Positions 26,713-35,217 of a stretch of DNA of 64,000 nucleotides are shown here, piece after piece. Below the pieces are notes generated by a model. The model worked only from the letters and a program-made list of their open reading frames with translations, made no database searches and was not told the origin of the DNA. Each line of letters begins with the position of its first letter. The first letter of the stretch is position 1. The stretch lies in contig NZ_CADIKK010000017.1 in the NCBI RefSeq assembly GCF_902859915.1, forward strand, positions 62,001 to 126,000, written 5' to 3'. A program made the translations under genes and the position numbers. This stretch comes from Paraburkholderia ultramafica. GTDB taxonomy: Bacteria > Pseudomonadota > Gammaproteobacteria > Burkholderiales > Burkholderiaceae.

Positions 26713-27420
26713 ATGAACATTGATCGATGGACCCGCCGCGCCACGCTGCTGCTCGCAGCGCTGACGGTGCTTCTGTCCGGTTGCACGACTTACGTGACCA
26801 CCGAGGTCACGGCGTTCTCCGACTGGAGCAGCAACGACGCCATCCGTACCTTTGCGTTCACGCGGGCGGCGAATCAGCAAAACAATCTTGAACTCACCAC
26901 CTACGAGCGCATGGTCGCCAACGAACTCACGGCACATGCGTTCCACGAAGTCGACAGCGCACGGGCGCGCTATCTGGTCGGAGTCTCGTACGGGATGCGC
27001 TCGGACATGGTGACGGTCGCCGAACCGGTGTACTACAACCCGTGGCCGGCGCCCTACTGGGGTCGTCCGTTCGATCCGTGGGGGCCATGGGGACCGTGGG
27101 GGCCGTATTCGACCACGTACGTGAATCAGAGTTATCCGATCTTCACGCATCTGCTGGGCGTGCGGATCACCGAGCGCGCGACCGGCAAGGAGGTCTATAA
27201 CGTGACAGCGCGCAATTCGGGCGCCGAGTCGTCGCTGGTCAGGGCGATGCCGTATCTGGCGCGCAGCGCGCTGGCCGATTTCCCGCTCGGCAACGGCGTG
27301 GTGCACACGGTGAAGATACCGCTCGGCACGAGCGGCGGCGCAGTCAACGAGATGGCCGCCACCGGCGCCGCGCCCGCTGCGGCGCCGGCGCCGGCGTCGG
27401 GCGCGAAGATCGCGGAGTAA
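26713..27420 (+). CDS. DUF4136 lipoprotein
   Basis: A 235-aa lipoprotein with signal peptide and lipobox LLSGC (cysteine about residue 24). The DUF4136 pattern follows: TFAFTRAANQQNNLE, ANELTAHAFHEVDSARARYLVGVSYG. In place of a linker it has a Trp/Pro/Gly-rich stretch with the repeat DPWGPWGPWGPY, then GVRITERATGKEVYNVTAR. Envelope-anchored, function unknown. GGAGG precedes the ATG. Divergent from pepN. Confidence 0.85.
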   Translation: MNIDRWTRRATLLLAALTVLLSGCTTYVTTEVTAFSDWSSNDAIRTFAFTRAANQQNNLELTTYERMVANELTAHAFHEVDSARARYLVGVSYGMRSDMVTVAEPVYYNPWPAPYWGRPFDPWGPWGPWGPYSTTYVNQSYPIFTHLLGVRITERATGKEVYNVTARNSGAESSLVRAMPYLARSALADFPLGNGVVHTVKIPLGTSGGAVNEMAATGAAPAAAPAPASGAKIAE

Positions 27421-27459
27421 AACGGCGCGCTGAACGGCGCGCGTTGCGGCGCAAGACCA

Positions 27460-27496
27460 AACGGCCCGGCAGGTCATTCCTGCCGGGCCGTTTTGC
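27460..27496. terminator. bidirectional terminator
   Basis: Perfect 14-bp stem AACGGCCCGGCAGG/CCTGCCGGGCCGTT (27460-27473, 27479-27492) with a T-run on the plus strand. It follows the DUF4136 gene and may also stop transcription of the GDT1 locus from the other side. Confidence 0.85.
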
Positions 27497-27606
27497 TTTC
27501 ACACCCGCGTGAAGAAAGGCGCCAGCGCGATTGGCGACTGATTGGCGACTGATAGCCGCCGCACCGCAGCCGAACGACGGCTCAAAGCGCACAATTGCAA
27601 TGCCGT

Positions 27607-27990
27607 TTAAACGCCGACCCCAAACAGCGCCATCGTCCCCAGAACCACAAACATCACCGCGGCGATGCCGTGCACGAGTTTGGTCGGCAGACGGTGCGCG
27701 AAGCGGTCGCCAAGCAGGATGGCCGGCACGTTGGCGATCATCATGCCGAGCGTGGTGCCCGCCACTACGCCGAAGAAATCGTGAAAGCGCGCGGCGAGGG
27801 CCACCGTCGCGATTTGCGTCTTGTCGCCCATTTCCGCCAGGAAGAACGTCACCACGGTCGTGCCGAACACGCCGAAATGCGAGCGGCTGGTGTTGGCTTC
27901 GTCGTCGTCGAGCTTGTCCGGCACGAGGATCCACAGGCCCATCGCGATGAACGACGCGGCCAAAGCCCAGCGCATGATGGTAGGCGTCAC
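27607..27990 (-). CDS. GDT1/UPF0016 manganese exporter, C-terminal half
   Basis: A 127-aa reading starting GTG ACG CCT at 27990, with the second GDT1 repeat signature AEMGDKTQIATVALAARF and several hydrophobic helices. GDT1/UPF0016 proteins (TMEM165 family; MneA in Vibrio) export Mn2+ and normally hold two E-x-G-D-K-T/S repeats in one chain of about 190 aa. Here the first repeat is in a different frame that stops at 27987, overlapping this start in GTGA. Either one gene has lost bases in the linker, or the two halves are translationally coupled and assemble. See the N-terminal half and riboswitch. Confidence 0.7.
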   Translation of the reverse strand: MTPTIMRWALAASFIAMGLWILVPDKLDDDEANTSRSHFGVFGTTVVTFFLAEMGDKTQIATVALAARFHDFFGVVAGTTLGMMIANVPAILLGDRFAHRLPTKLVHGIAAVMFVVLGTMALFGVGV

Positions 27991-28163
27991 GCGCCGAGCG
28001 CGCCCGCGCCTGCGTGATTGACGAGGGTGGCGGCCAGCACGCCGAGGATGATGGGTACCGGCTTGCGATAGCGGGCGGCCAGAACGAGCGAGAGCAGTTG
28101 CGTCTTGTCGCCGATCTCGGCGAGCGCGACCGCACCGGTCGAAATCAGAAAAGCCTGGTTCAC
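27987..28163 (-). CDS. GDT1/UPF0016 manganese exporter, N-terminal half
   Basis: A 58-aa reading from GTG 28163 (VNQAFLISTGAVALAEIGDK), with the first repeat AEIGDKTQLLSLVLAARY and a hydrophobic helix, ending GAGALGA-stop. In intact homologues the sequence continues with a short linker beginning Trp and then TPTIMRW-like residues; here the linker is shortened and the frame lost. AGGAA lies 11 bases before the GTG. The yybP-ykoY riboswitch directly upstream fits manganese export. Whether the pair is functional or a recent pseudogene cannot be decided from sequence. Confidence 0.7.
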   Translation of the reverse strand: MNQAFLISTGAVALAEIGDKTQLLSLVLAARYRKPVPIILGVLAATLVNHAGAGALGA

Positions 28164-28241
28164 GATTGTGTGGGTTCCTCGGGCAAGATATGAACGAGCG
28201 ACGACCCACGACACGCCGGGCCCTGTTGCGGCGCGTGTGGA

Positions 28242-28384
28242 TCATCGGTCTCGCCAGGCCAGAGGCTGTGGCTGCGATGGCCGTGCAGGCCAAGTCGGTT
28301 GACAGGCGCCCCCCGAACCGCACGTTCGACGCACCCGGGCACAGCGGTGCGGACATGCCGCGGGGCGGCTACTCCCCAATGAGC
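28242..28384 (-). promoter_or_regulatory. yybP-ykoY manganese riboswitch
   Basis: On the minus strand the conserved blocks of the yybP-ykoY family occur in order: GGGGAGTAGC (28377-28368), TGTCAACCGA (28304-28295) and CTGGCGAGACCGATGA (28257-28242), separated by GC-rich paired stretches. Members of this family bind Mn2+ and switch on manganese exporters. It ends about 80 bases before the GDT1 start, the expected position for control of translation or termination. Confidence 0.85.
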
Positions 28385-29023
28385 GACGGAGTATAGCAGG
28401 CGCGGGCGCGCTGCAGCGCGCAAGCGGGCCATGCGGCCTGCGCGGCCTGCGCGGCCTGCGGGGCTGCCGCGGCATTGTGCGGGCCGGACCGGCCACCCGC
28501 GGACGCCGGCGCCGGCCTTGCGGGACGCATACGAGGTTCGCCAGCCGCCAGCGTGCAAAATGTTCCGATCTGAAACACTCGCCAGGAAAGTCAGATGAAA
28601 GTATTTGCGCAAGCCGAGCGGATACGGCTGGCCGCCGTCCTGGCCGGAAGTGCGCCGCAAATGGCGTTCGGCCGGATCGGAGGCGGGTGGGCTAAATGTC
28701 AGATCGCCGGTCCGTCGCCTTTTAACCATCCGTCGTACCGGCGATACGGATACAGATGGATACGTCTTTTGTGGCTGATTTAATCCAGAATATTCAGTAT
28801 GATTCCGGCGACCACGGGAGTTCGAGACAATTCACCAGACTAATTGCCGGAGACCCCTGAACAATCGGGGCCAAGTGCCGTTAATTCGCTGAACTCCCTA
28901 TAAGAAGACTGGATTGTCCCCCGGCTGGAGATCGTCGATCCGCGCGGCGCGTGCACGCTGTGACGGCTGTGTATTCCGTCAGGCGCTTGAGCCTCTCCCC
29001 CGTTTCTACGCGCGAACACCGAT
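28385..29023. other. 640-bp region upstream of the aryl polyene operon
   Basis: Must contain the promoter of the APE operon. It includes short repeats of GCGGCCTGC (about 28433-28461) and an AT-richer stretch at 28760-28805 with a TATGAT (28798-28803) as possible -10, without a convincing -35. No coding ORF recognised. Confidence 0.35.
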
Positions 29024-29788
29024 ATGCCCGATCTGCACTGGACCATTCCGGTCGGTCGCTGGTCTAGCTGGCCGGCTACCGCATCTGCCGCACCCGACAT
29101 TGGCTTTATCGAGCCGATCGTGCGGCGTCGCCTGAGCACGCTGTCCAAAGTCGCGCTGAAGGTCGCGCACGACTGCGTCGCGCAGGACGCGGTGCGGGTC
29201 GTGTTCGCTTCGCGGCATGGGGAATTGCGGCGCACCACCGACATCCTGCGCAGCATCAGCGCGGGCGAGCCGGTCTCGCCGACCGCCTTCAGCCTGTCGG
29301 TGCTGAACGCGATGACCGGCGTGTTCGGCATCGCGCGCGGCGACCGCTCCGCGGCGAGCGCGATTTCGGCCGGCGCGGAAACGCTCGGCTACGCGCTGCT
29401 GGAAGCGCACGCGCAATTCGCGACGCAGCCGGACTCGCCAGTGTTGCTGGTGTACGCCGACGAACCGGCCGACGCGGCGTACGGCACGATCGAAGACGAA
29501 GTGCAGGGCGGCGCGATCGCCATCCTGCTCGACAGCGCAGCGGCGATTGGGCACATGGTGTGCTCGTTGTCCTACGCCGGCGGCACCAGCGGCCAGCCGT
29601 CCGCGTCACCCGGCGGCGCAAACGGGCCCGGCGCGGCCGACGCGGCCGGCGGCCCCAGCGGCGCCCCGCCAGCCTGCTTCGCGACCCAGAGCCAGGCATT
29701 GCTGCATTGTCTGGAAACCGGCCAGCCTGCGAGCTGGCAACGCGCCGGTACCATCTGGCATTGGAGTTGGCATGACCGCGCGGCTTGA
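29024..29788 (+). CDS. apeC: APE ketosynthase-like chain-length factor
   Basis: A 254-aa short ketosynthase-fold protein. It aligns in outline with beta-ketoacyl synthases (SPTAFSLSVLNAMTGVFGI, SAISAGAETLGYALLEA) but where the active-site cysteine should lie it reads SAISAGAE, so it is probably a chain-length-factor-like partner rather than a condensing enzyme, as described for ApeC. The C-terminal third is Gly/Ala/Pro-rich. First gene of the operon; the next gene starts inside its end. Role inferred from the cluster. Confidence 0.8.
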   Translation: MPDLHWTIPVGRWSSWPATASAAPDIGFIEPIVRRRLSTLSKVALKVAHDCVAQDAVRVVFASRHGELRRTTDILRSISAGEPVSPTAFSLSVLNAMTGVFGIARGDRSAASAISAGAETLGYALLEAHAQFATQPDSPVLLVYADEPADAAYGTIEDEVQGGAIAILLDSAAAIGHMVCSLSYAGGTSGQPSASPGGANGPGAADAAGGPSGAPPACFATQSQALLHCLETGQPASWQRAGTIWHWSWHDRAA

Positions 29789-30566
29789 TTACCTTTGGCG
29801 TCTTTGCGCGACCGGCATGGCCTTCGTGGTATTCGGCATTTGCGGCGTGCTGTTTTCCGTGCTGGTGTTTCCGTTTGCATGGCTGTGGCCGCATCGCGCG
29901 TCGCGGCAGCGGGCGGTGACGCGCGTGATCCGCGGGTTTTTTCGCGCGCTGGTCGCGGTGTTGCGGCGCGTCGGCGTGATGGAGCTCGACGTGTCGGGCA
30001 CCGACGCGTTGCGAGCCGCCGGCCCCGCGATCGTGGTGGCGAATCACCCGACCTACCTCGACGTGATGGTGCTGCTGTCGCTCACGCCGCGCGCCTGTTG
30101 CGTCGTGAAAAACGCGCACTGGAGCAACCCGTGTTTCTGGGGCATCGTGCGCTCGGCGGAATACGTCAGCAATGCGGACCCCGCGGAGCTGATCGAGGCC
30201 GGCGCACGGCAACTGGCGGCCGGCTATACGATGATCATTTTTCCCGAAGGCACGCGCAGCCCCGCGCCGAACCGGCTGCACGCTTTTTCACGCGGCTTCG
30301 CGCACATGGCGTTGAAGGCTGGCGCGCCAATCGTGCCGGTGCTGATGGATTGCGACCCGCCCGCGTTCACCAAGCAGATGCGCTGGTACGACGTGCCGGC
30401 GCGCGCGTTCCGGATGCGCGTGAACGTGCTCGAGCCGCTCGGCGTCGAGCAGCTCGCGGCCCATGACACGACACCGGCTCTGGCGGCGCGCAGCGTGACG
30501 AGCGCCGTCGAGGCACACATTACCCGGCACCTGGTCGATTATGGATTCTTTAAAACTGGAAATTAA
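29772..30566 (+). CDS. apeD: lysophospholipid acyltransferase-like protein
   Basis: A 264-aa membrane-bound PlsC-type acyltransferase. After an N-terminal membrane segment it shows the catalytic HxxxxD box in NHPTYLD and the second motif FPEGTRS. In aryl polyene clusters such enzymes are thought to move acyl groups during assembly of the lipid carrier. Start ATG 29772 overlaps apeC by 17 bases; its end overlaps the first ACP gene by 26 bases. Symbol assigned from cluster order. Confidence 0.8.
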   Translation: MTARLDYLWRLCATGMAFVVFGICGVLFSVLVFPFAWLWPHRASRQRAVTRVIRGFFRALVAVLRRVGVMELDVSGTDALRAAGPAIVVANHPTYLDVMVLLSLTPRACCVVKNAHWSNPCFWGIVRSAEYVSNADPAELIEAGARQLAAGYTMIIFPEGTRSPAPNRLHAFSRGFAHMALKAGAPIVPVLMDCDPPAFTKQMRWYDVPARAFRMRVNVLEPLGVEQLAAHDTTPALAARSVTSAVEAHITRHLVDYGFFKTGN

Positions 30567-30840
30567 ACAGCTTCTGATCGAAGCCCTCGATCTCGAAGAC
30601 CTCAGCCCGGCCGATATCGACGACGATGCCCCGCTGTTCGCTACCGACGGCATCGGTCTCGATTCGATCGATGCGCTCGAAATCGGCATCGTGCTGCGCA
30701 AACAATACCAACTGACCATCGCAGCGAACGACGAACGCACGCGCGAACACTTCCGCTCGATCAGCACGCTCGCCGCGCTGGTCGAGAGTCAGCGCGAAGC
30801 GGCGCATGCTGCGAACGAAACCACCAGGAAGGGGGAATAA
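30541..30840 (+). CDS. apeE: APE acyl carrier protein 1
   Basis: A 99-aa acyl carrier protein with the phosphopantetheine site GLDSIDALE (Ser42). It begins inside apeD. APE clusters use two ACPs: one carries the aryl starter or growing chain. Acidic helix II and length are normal; a short basic/acidic tail follows the ACP fold. Confidence 0.92.
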   Translation: MDSLKLEIKQLLIEALDLEDLSPADIDDDAPLFATDGIGLDSIDALEIGIVLRKQYQLTIAANDERTREHFRSISTLAALVESQREAAHAANETTRKGE

Positions 30841-30843
30841 ACC

Positions 30844-31095
30844 GTGTCTGACGCAGAGATTCTTGAACGCATCCGCGCGATCTTCAAAGAAAACTTCGCC
30901 ATCGAGCCCGAGCGGGTGACGCCCGACGCGCATCTGTTCGAAGACCTCGATCTCGACAGCATCGACGCCGTCGACCTCGCGATCAAACTGCAGGAACTGA
31001 CCGGGCGCCGCATCAAGCCGGAAGAGTTCAAGTCGGTGCGCACCGTCGGCGATGTGATCGGCGCGGTCGAATCCCTGCTGGCGGCCCAAGGCTGA
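30844..31095 (+). CDS. apeF: APE acyl carrier protein 2
   Basis: An 83-aa acyl carrier protein with the attachment serine in DLDLDSIDAVDL (Ser39). GTG start at 30844, three bases after apeE. Its stop overlaps the next start (TGATG). Second of the ACP pair. Confidence 0.92.
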   Translation: MSDAEILERIRAIFKENFAIEPERVTPDAHLFEDLDLDSIDAVDLAIKLQELTGRRIKPEEFKSVRTVGDVIGAVESLLAAQG

Positions 31096-31757
31096 TGTCA
31101 GCCGCGCGCTCGCGAATGCCAGCGGCGGCGCACGAGGCCGCCGCGGCAGCGCCCGGCACTGAGCGCCACTGGGGCAAGACCGTCGTGCAGGCGCTGTTGA
31201 AGCTCGCGTATCCCGCGCTGATTCTGTGCGCGTGGCGCTGGGACGCGCCGCGCCTCGTCGGCTGCATGCTGTTTGCGATTTTGTGGCTGCAGCGCTGCGC
31301 CGGCAACGGCCCGGTCGCGACTTCGCTGCGGCGCATGTCCGCGCTCGACTGGACCGTGGTCGGTTTGCTCAGCTGCGCGTCGGCGGCGATCGTCGTCACC
31401 AATAGCGAGCTGCTGTTGCGTCTCTATCCTTCGCTCGTCAACCTCGGTTTGCTGATCGCGTTCGGCGCGACGCTCGTGCGCGGGCCGTCGATGATCGAAA
31501 AATTCGCGCGGCTCGGCAATCCGGATCTGCCGCCCGGCGCGGTGCGCCATACGCGGCGCGTGACCCGGGTGTGGTGCGCGTTCTTCGTGCTGAACGGCGC
31601 GTTTTCCGCCTATACGGCGTTGTACTGGAGCCGCGCGAGCTGGTCGCTGTATAACGGCGCGCTTGCCTATGGGCTGATTGGCGCGCTGCTGGTGGCCGAG
31701 GTCATCTGGCGTTATCTGGTCGTGCTGCCGCGAGCCGCGCGTTCGGGGGCGGCATGA
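31095..31757 (+). CDS. apeG: COG4648-type integral membrane protein
   Basis: A 220-aa membrane protein with about five hydrophobic segments. The family phrase RLYPSLVNLGLLIAFGATL and later KFARLGNPDLPPGAV are typical of the small membrane protein always found in APE and xanthomonadin clusters. Its biochemical role is not known. It is translationally coupled to apeF and to the ligase gene (ATGA overlap). Confidence 0.8.
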   Translation: MSAARSRMPAAAHEAAAAAPGTERHWGKTVVQALLKLAYPALILCAWRWDAPRLVGCMLFAILWLQRCAGNGPVATSLRRMSALDWTVVGLLSCASAAIVVTNSELLLRLYPSLVNLGLLIAFGATLVRGPSMIEKFARLGNPDLPPGAVRHTRRVTRVWCAFFVLNGAFSAYTALYWSRASWSLYNGALAYGLIGALLVAEVIWRYLVVLPRAARSGAA

Positions 31758-33466
31758 TCGCACTGCATGATCTGTTGTCGGCGGTTGATGAAGCCACCTT
31801 GCTCGACGCACCGGTATGCCGGGACGGCAGCGAGTTACTCGATCGCGCGGCGTTTCGCGCGCGCGTCGCCGTATTGATCGCACGGGTGCAAACGCAGGGT
31901 GCGCAACGCTACGCGTTGTGTATCGACGACCCGTTCGATTTCGCCTGTGCGCTGTTCGCGCTCTTCGCATGCGGCAAGGAGCCGGTGCTTCCGGCCAATG
32001 CGACGCCGGGGTATCTCGCCGATCTCGCCGACGCGTACGACGCGATGCTGACCGATGCGGACCTGCCGCCGTTCACGCGGCACGCAAGCGCGAATACCGC
32101 TGAGGCGCACGCATCGCGCTCCCCGTACGTGATCGATCCGCAAGCCCCGCTCACGCTCTACACGTCCGGCAGCAGCGGCAGCCCCAAGCCGATCCGCAAG
32201 ACCCTCGCGCAATTCAATGCCGAAGTGCACACGCTGGAAAAGCAGTGGGGCGCGCTGATCGGCGACGCGACGATGCTCGCGAGCGTGCCGCACCATCACA
32301 TCTACGGTTTGCTGTTTCGCGTGCTGTGGCCGCTTGCCGCCGGCCGCGCGTTCGACCGTGCGATCAGCATCGAGCCGCTGCATTTGCAAAGCCGGATCGA
32401 GCAATGCGGCGCGACGGTGGTCGTGTCGACGCCCGCGCAATTGTCGCGTTGGCCCGCGTTGCCCGGCTTCGCTTCATTGACGCCGGCGCCGCGCGCATTC
32501 TTTTCGTCGGGCGGCCCGCTCGCGCTCGAAGCCGCGCAGCGCTACGCCGCGGCTTACGGCGCGGCGCCGCTCGAAATTTACGGCAGCACGGAAACCGGCG
32601 GCATCGCATGGCGGCGTCAGGATCAGACCGACGCGTGGCAACCGGTGACCGGCGTCGAAATCCGCCGCGACGACGACGGCGCGTTGAGCGTCCGCTCGCC
32701 GCATCTCGATCACCCAGGCTGGCACCGCACCGACGATCAGATCGCTTGCGACGCGCACGGCCGCTTCCGCCTGCAAGGCCGGCTCGACCGCGTGCTGAAG
32801 CTGGACGGCAAACGCGTGTCGCTGCCCGAACTGGAAGCGCGTCTCGCGCTGCATCCGTATGTCGCGCAAGCGGCGCTCGTGCCGCTGGAAGGCGCGTCGC
32901 GCGAACGCGTCGGCGCGCTGGTCGCCTTGACCGAAGCGGGCAGCGAAGCGTTGCGCGACGAAGGCCGCGTGCTGCTCGCGCGAACCCTGCGCCGGCATCT
33001 CGCCGCCTATTTCGACGTGGTGGTGCTGCCGCGTCATTGGCGATTCAGGCTGGGCTTGCCGTTCGATGCACGCGGCAAGCTGCCGGTGAGCGCGGTGGCG
33101 GCCGCATTCGCGGCGCGCGCCGAAGGGTTCGAAGTGCTGGCCGAAGCGCGCAGCGGCGACACGCTGCACTACGAACTGCGCGTGCCGCCCACGCTCATGC
33201 ATTTCGCCGGCCACTTTCCGGGACTGCCGATTCTGCCTGGCGTGGTTCAAGTCGACTGGGCGGTGCGTCTGGCCGCCGACCACCTGCCGGCCGTGCGCGC
33301 GGTGGCGTGGATCGATCGGCTGAAGTTCATGGCGCCGGTCTCGCCGGGCGCGGCGCTGAAGCTCACACTGGCTCACGACGCCGCGCGCCGGCGCGTGCAG
33401 TTCGCGTACCGGCTGGACGGCCGTGAATGCGCGTCGGGCGTGATCGTTTATCGGGAGCCGGTGTGA
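31754..33466 (+). CDS. acyl-ACP ligase fused to a FabZ-like dehydratase
   Basis: A 570-aa fusion. Residues 1-450 form an adenylate-forming ligase with LYTSGSSGSPKPIRKT (P-loop), YGSTETGG and the hinge/catalytic region LDRVLKLDGKRVSLPELEAR, expected to activate the aryl acid and load it on an ACP (ApeH role). Residues about 470-570 form a hotdog dehydratase with LMHFAGHFPGLPILPGV, matching ApeI. In many clusters these are separate genes. The fusion would keep starter loading and dehydration on one polypeptide. Coupled to both neighbours. Confidence 0.85.
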   Translation: MIALHDLLSAVDEATLLDAPVCRDGSELLDRAAFRARVAVLIARVQTQGAQRYALCIDDPFDFACALFALFACGKEPVLPANATPGYLADLADAYDAMLTDADLPPFTRHASANTAEAHASRSPYVIDPQAPLTLYTSGSSGSPKPIRKTLAQFNAEVHTLEKQWGALIGDATMLASVPHHHIYGLLFRVLWPLAAGRAFDRAISIEPLHLQSRIEQCGATVVVSTPAQLSRWPALPGFASLTPAPRAFFSSGGPLALEAAQRYAAAYGAAPLEIYGSTETGGIAWRRQDQTDAWQPVTGVEIRRDDDGALSVRSPHLDHPGWHRTDDQIACDAHGRFRLQGRLDRVLKLDGKRVSLPELEARLALHPYVAQAALVPLEGASRERVGALVALTEAGSEALRDEGRVLLARTLRRHLAAYFDVVVLPRHWRFRLGLPFDARGKLPVSAVAAAFAARAEGFEVLAEARSGDTLHYELRVPPTLMHFAGHFPGLPILPGVVQVDWAVRLAADHLPAVRAVAWIDRLKFMAPVSPGAALKLTLAHDAARRRVQFAYRLDGRECASGVIVYREPV

Positions 33467-35217
33467 TCGACTTCGCTCCCTGCATCGTCATTCCGATCTA
33501 CAACCACAAGGACGCGATCGGCGCGACCGTCGCCGATCTCGCGGTGCATCGCTTGCCGATCTTCATCGTCGACGATGGCAGCGACGAAGCGACCCGGCAG
33601 GTGCTCGCCGCGCTTGCGCATCAGTACGCGGCGCAGCTCACGCTGCTGCGTCTGCCGGTCAACGGCGGCAAAGGCGCAGCGGTGATGGCGGGGCTGCGCG
33701 CCGCGCGCGACGCGGGCTACACGCACGCGTTGCAGATCGACGCCGATGGCCAGCACGACGCAACCGATGTGCCGCGCTTCGTCGAAGCGGCGCGCGCCGA
33801 ACCGGGCGCGGTGATTCTCGGCCGCCCGGTCTACGACGGGAGCGTGCCGAAAGCACGCCTCTACGGCCGTTATCTGACGCACGTGTGGGTGTGGATCGAA
33901 ACGCTGTCGCTGACGATCCGCGATTCGATGTGCGGCTTCCGTCTCTATCCGTTGGCGCTGGCTTGCGAGCTGATCGATAGCGTGCCGCTGCCGACGCGGA
34001 TGGACTTCGACATCGAGATTCTCGTGCGGCTCCATTGGCGGCGCGCGGCGTTCCGCTCGATTCCGACGCGCGTCACCTATGCCACCGACGGCGTGTCGCA
34101 TTTCGACGTGCTATGGGACAACGTGCGGATCAGCCGCAGTCATACGCGGCTCGTGTTCGGCATGCTGTGGCGTCTGCCGATGCTGCTCGCGCACAAGCGG
34201 ATGTCGCGCCGCGCCGCGCCCGCTGACGCGCCGCGCGAACCGAACGACGCGAGCGACGTGAGCGACCCGAATGGCCAGGACTGGTGGCGGATCGCCGAAC
34301 GCGGCAGCCATCTGGGCATGGCCTTGCTCGCGCTCAGCTGCAAGCTGTTCGGCCGCCGCTTCACCGCGCTCTGGCTGCACCCCATCGTCGCGTATTTTCT
34401 GCTGACGGGCCGCGCCGCGCGCGAGGCGTCGGGCAACTACTTCCGGCATCTCGGCGCCACCGCGCCGCACGGCGAGACGCCGCGTCCGGGCTGGCTGTCC
34501 GCGTATCGCCACATGCTGGCGTTCGCGCAGTCGGGCTTCGACAAGCTCGCCGCATGGTCTGGCCGCGTCGACGACGCCGACGTGAAGTTCGAAGATCGTT
34601 CGGCGTTCGAAGCATTGGTGGCGAGCGGCAAGGGCGCGCTCGTGATCGGCGCGCATCTCGGCAATCTGGAGATGACCCGCGCGCTCGCCGCGCAGGGCGG
34701 CCATGCGAAAGTTACCGCGGTCGTCTACACCGGCCACGCGCGCCGCTTCAATAGCGTGCTGGCGTCGGCCAATAGCGAGTTCGCGCGGCATCTGCTCGAA
34801 GTCAGCGACTTCGGACCCGAGACCGCGATGCTGATGCAGCAGCGGGTCGATGCCGGCGAGTTGCTGGTGATCGTCGGCGACCGTGTGCCCGCGCACGAGA
34901 CGGGCCGCACGACCGACGCGCAATTTCTCGGCGCGCGCGCGCCGTTCGCGCAAGGCCCGTATGTGCTCGCGCATGCGCTGGGCTGCCCGGTCTATCTGTT
35001 CTTCTGTCTGCAAGAGCGCGACGGCTACCACCTGTATTTCGAGCCGTTCGCCGAGCGCATCGAGCTGCCGCGCCGCGAACGCGCGCAGCATCTCGCCACG
35101 TGGACGCAGCGTTACGCGGCACGTCTCGAACATTATTGCCGCAAGGCACCTTATCAATGGTTCAACTTCTTCGATTTCTGGGCCAGCCCCAAGCGAGGCG
35201 CGAATGGCCGAACATGA
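33463..35217 (+). CDS. apeJ: glycosyltransferase family 2 / LpxL-like acyltransferase fusion
   Basis: A 584-aa bifunctional protein. The first 230 residues are a GT-A glycosyltransferase (CIVIPIYNHKD, VDDGSD, LQIDADGQHD with the metal-binding Asp pair, FDIEILVRLHWR). The second half is a lauroyl/myristoyl acyltransferase-like domain (GALVIGAHLGNLEMTRALA with the catalytic His, and a VIGD-type phrase VGDRVP). GTG 33463 overlaps the previous stop and is preferred to an upstream in-frame ATG. Probably builds the glycolipid that carries the polyene. Symbol from cluster order. Confidence 0.8.
   Translation: MIDFAPCIVIPIYNHKDAIGATVADLAVHRLPIFIVDDGSDEATRQVLAALAHQYAAQLTLLRLPVNGGKGAAVMAGLRAARDAGYTHALQIDADGQHDATDVPRFVEAARAEPGAVILGRPVYDGSVPKARLYGRYLTHVWVWIETLSLTIRDSMCGFRLYPLALACELIDSVPLPTRMDFDIEILVRLHWRRAAFRSIPTRVTYATDGVSHFDVLWDNVRISRSHTRLVFGMLWRLPMLLAHKRMSRRAAPADAPREPNDASDVSDPNGQDWWRIAERGSHLGMALLALSCKLFGRRFTALWLHPIVAYFLLTGRAAREASGNYFRHLGATAPHGETPRPGWLSAYRHMLAFAQSGFDKLAAWSGRVDDADVKFEDRSAFEALVASGKGALVIGAHLGNLEMTRALAAQGGHAKVTAVVYTGHARRFNSVLASANSEFARHLLEVSDFGPETAMLMQQRVDAGELLVIVGDRVPAHETGRTTDAQFLGARAPFAQGPYVLAHALGCPVYLFFCLQERDGYHLYFEPFAERIELPRRERAQHLATWTQRYAARLEHYCRKAPYQWFNFFDFWASPKRGANGRT

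Noticed and set aside
28433..28461. Three GCGGCCTGC copies suggesting a small array
   Set aside because: Too short and imperfect to be a functional repeat array; probably local GC-rich slippage.
28798..28803. TATGAT as the APE operon -10 box
   Set aside because: No -35 element at an acceptable distance; not strong enough to list as a promoter.
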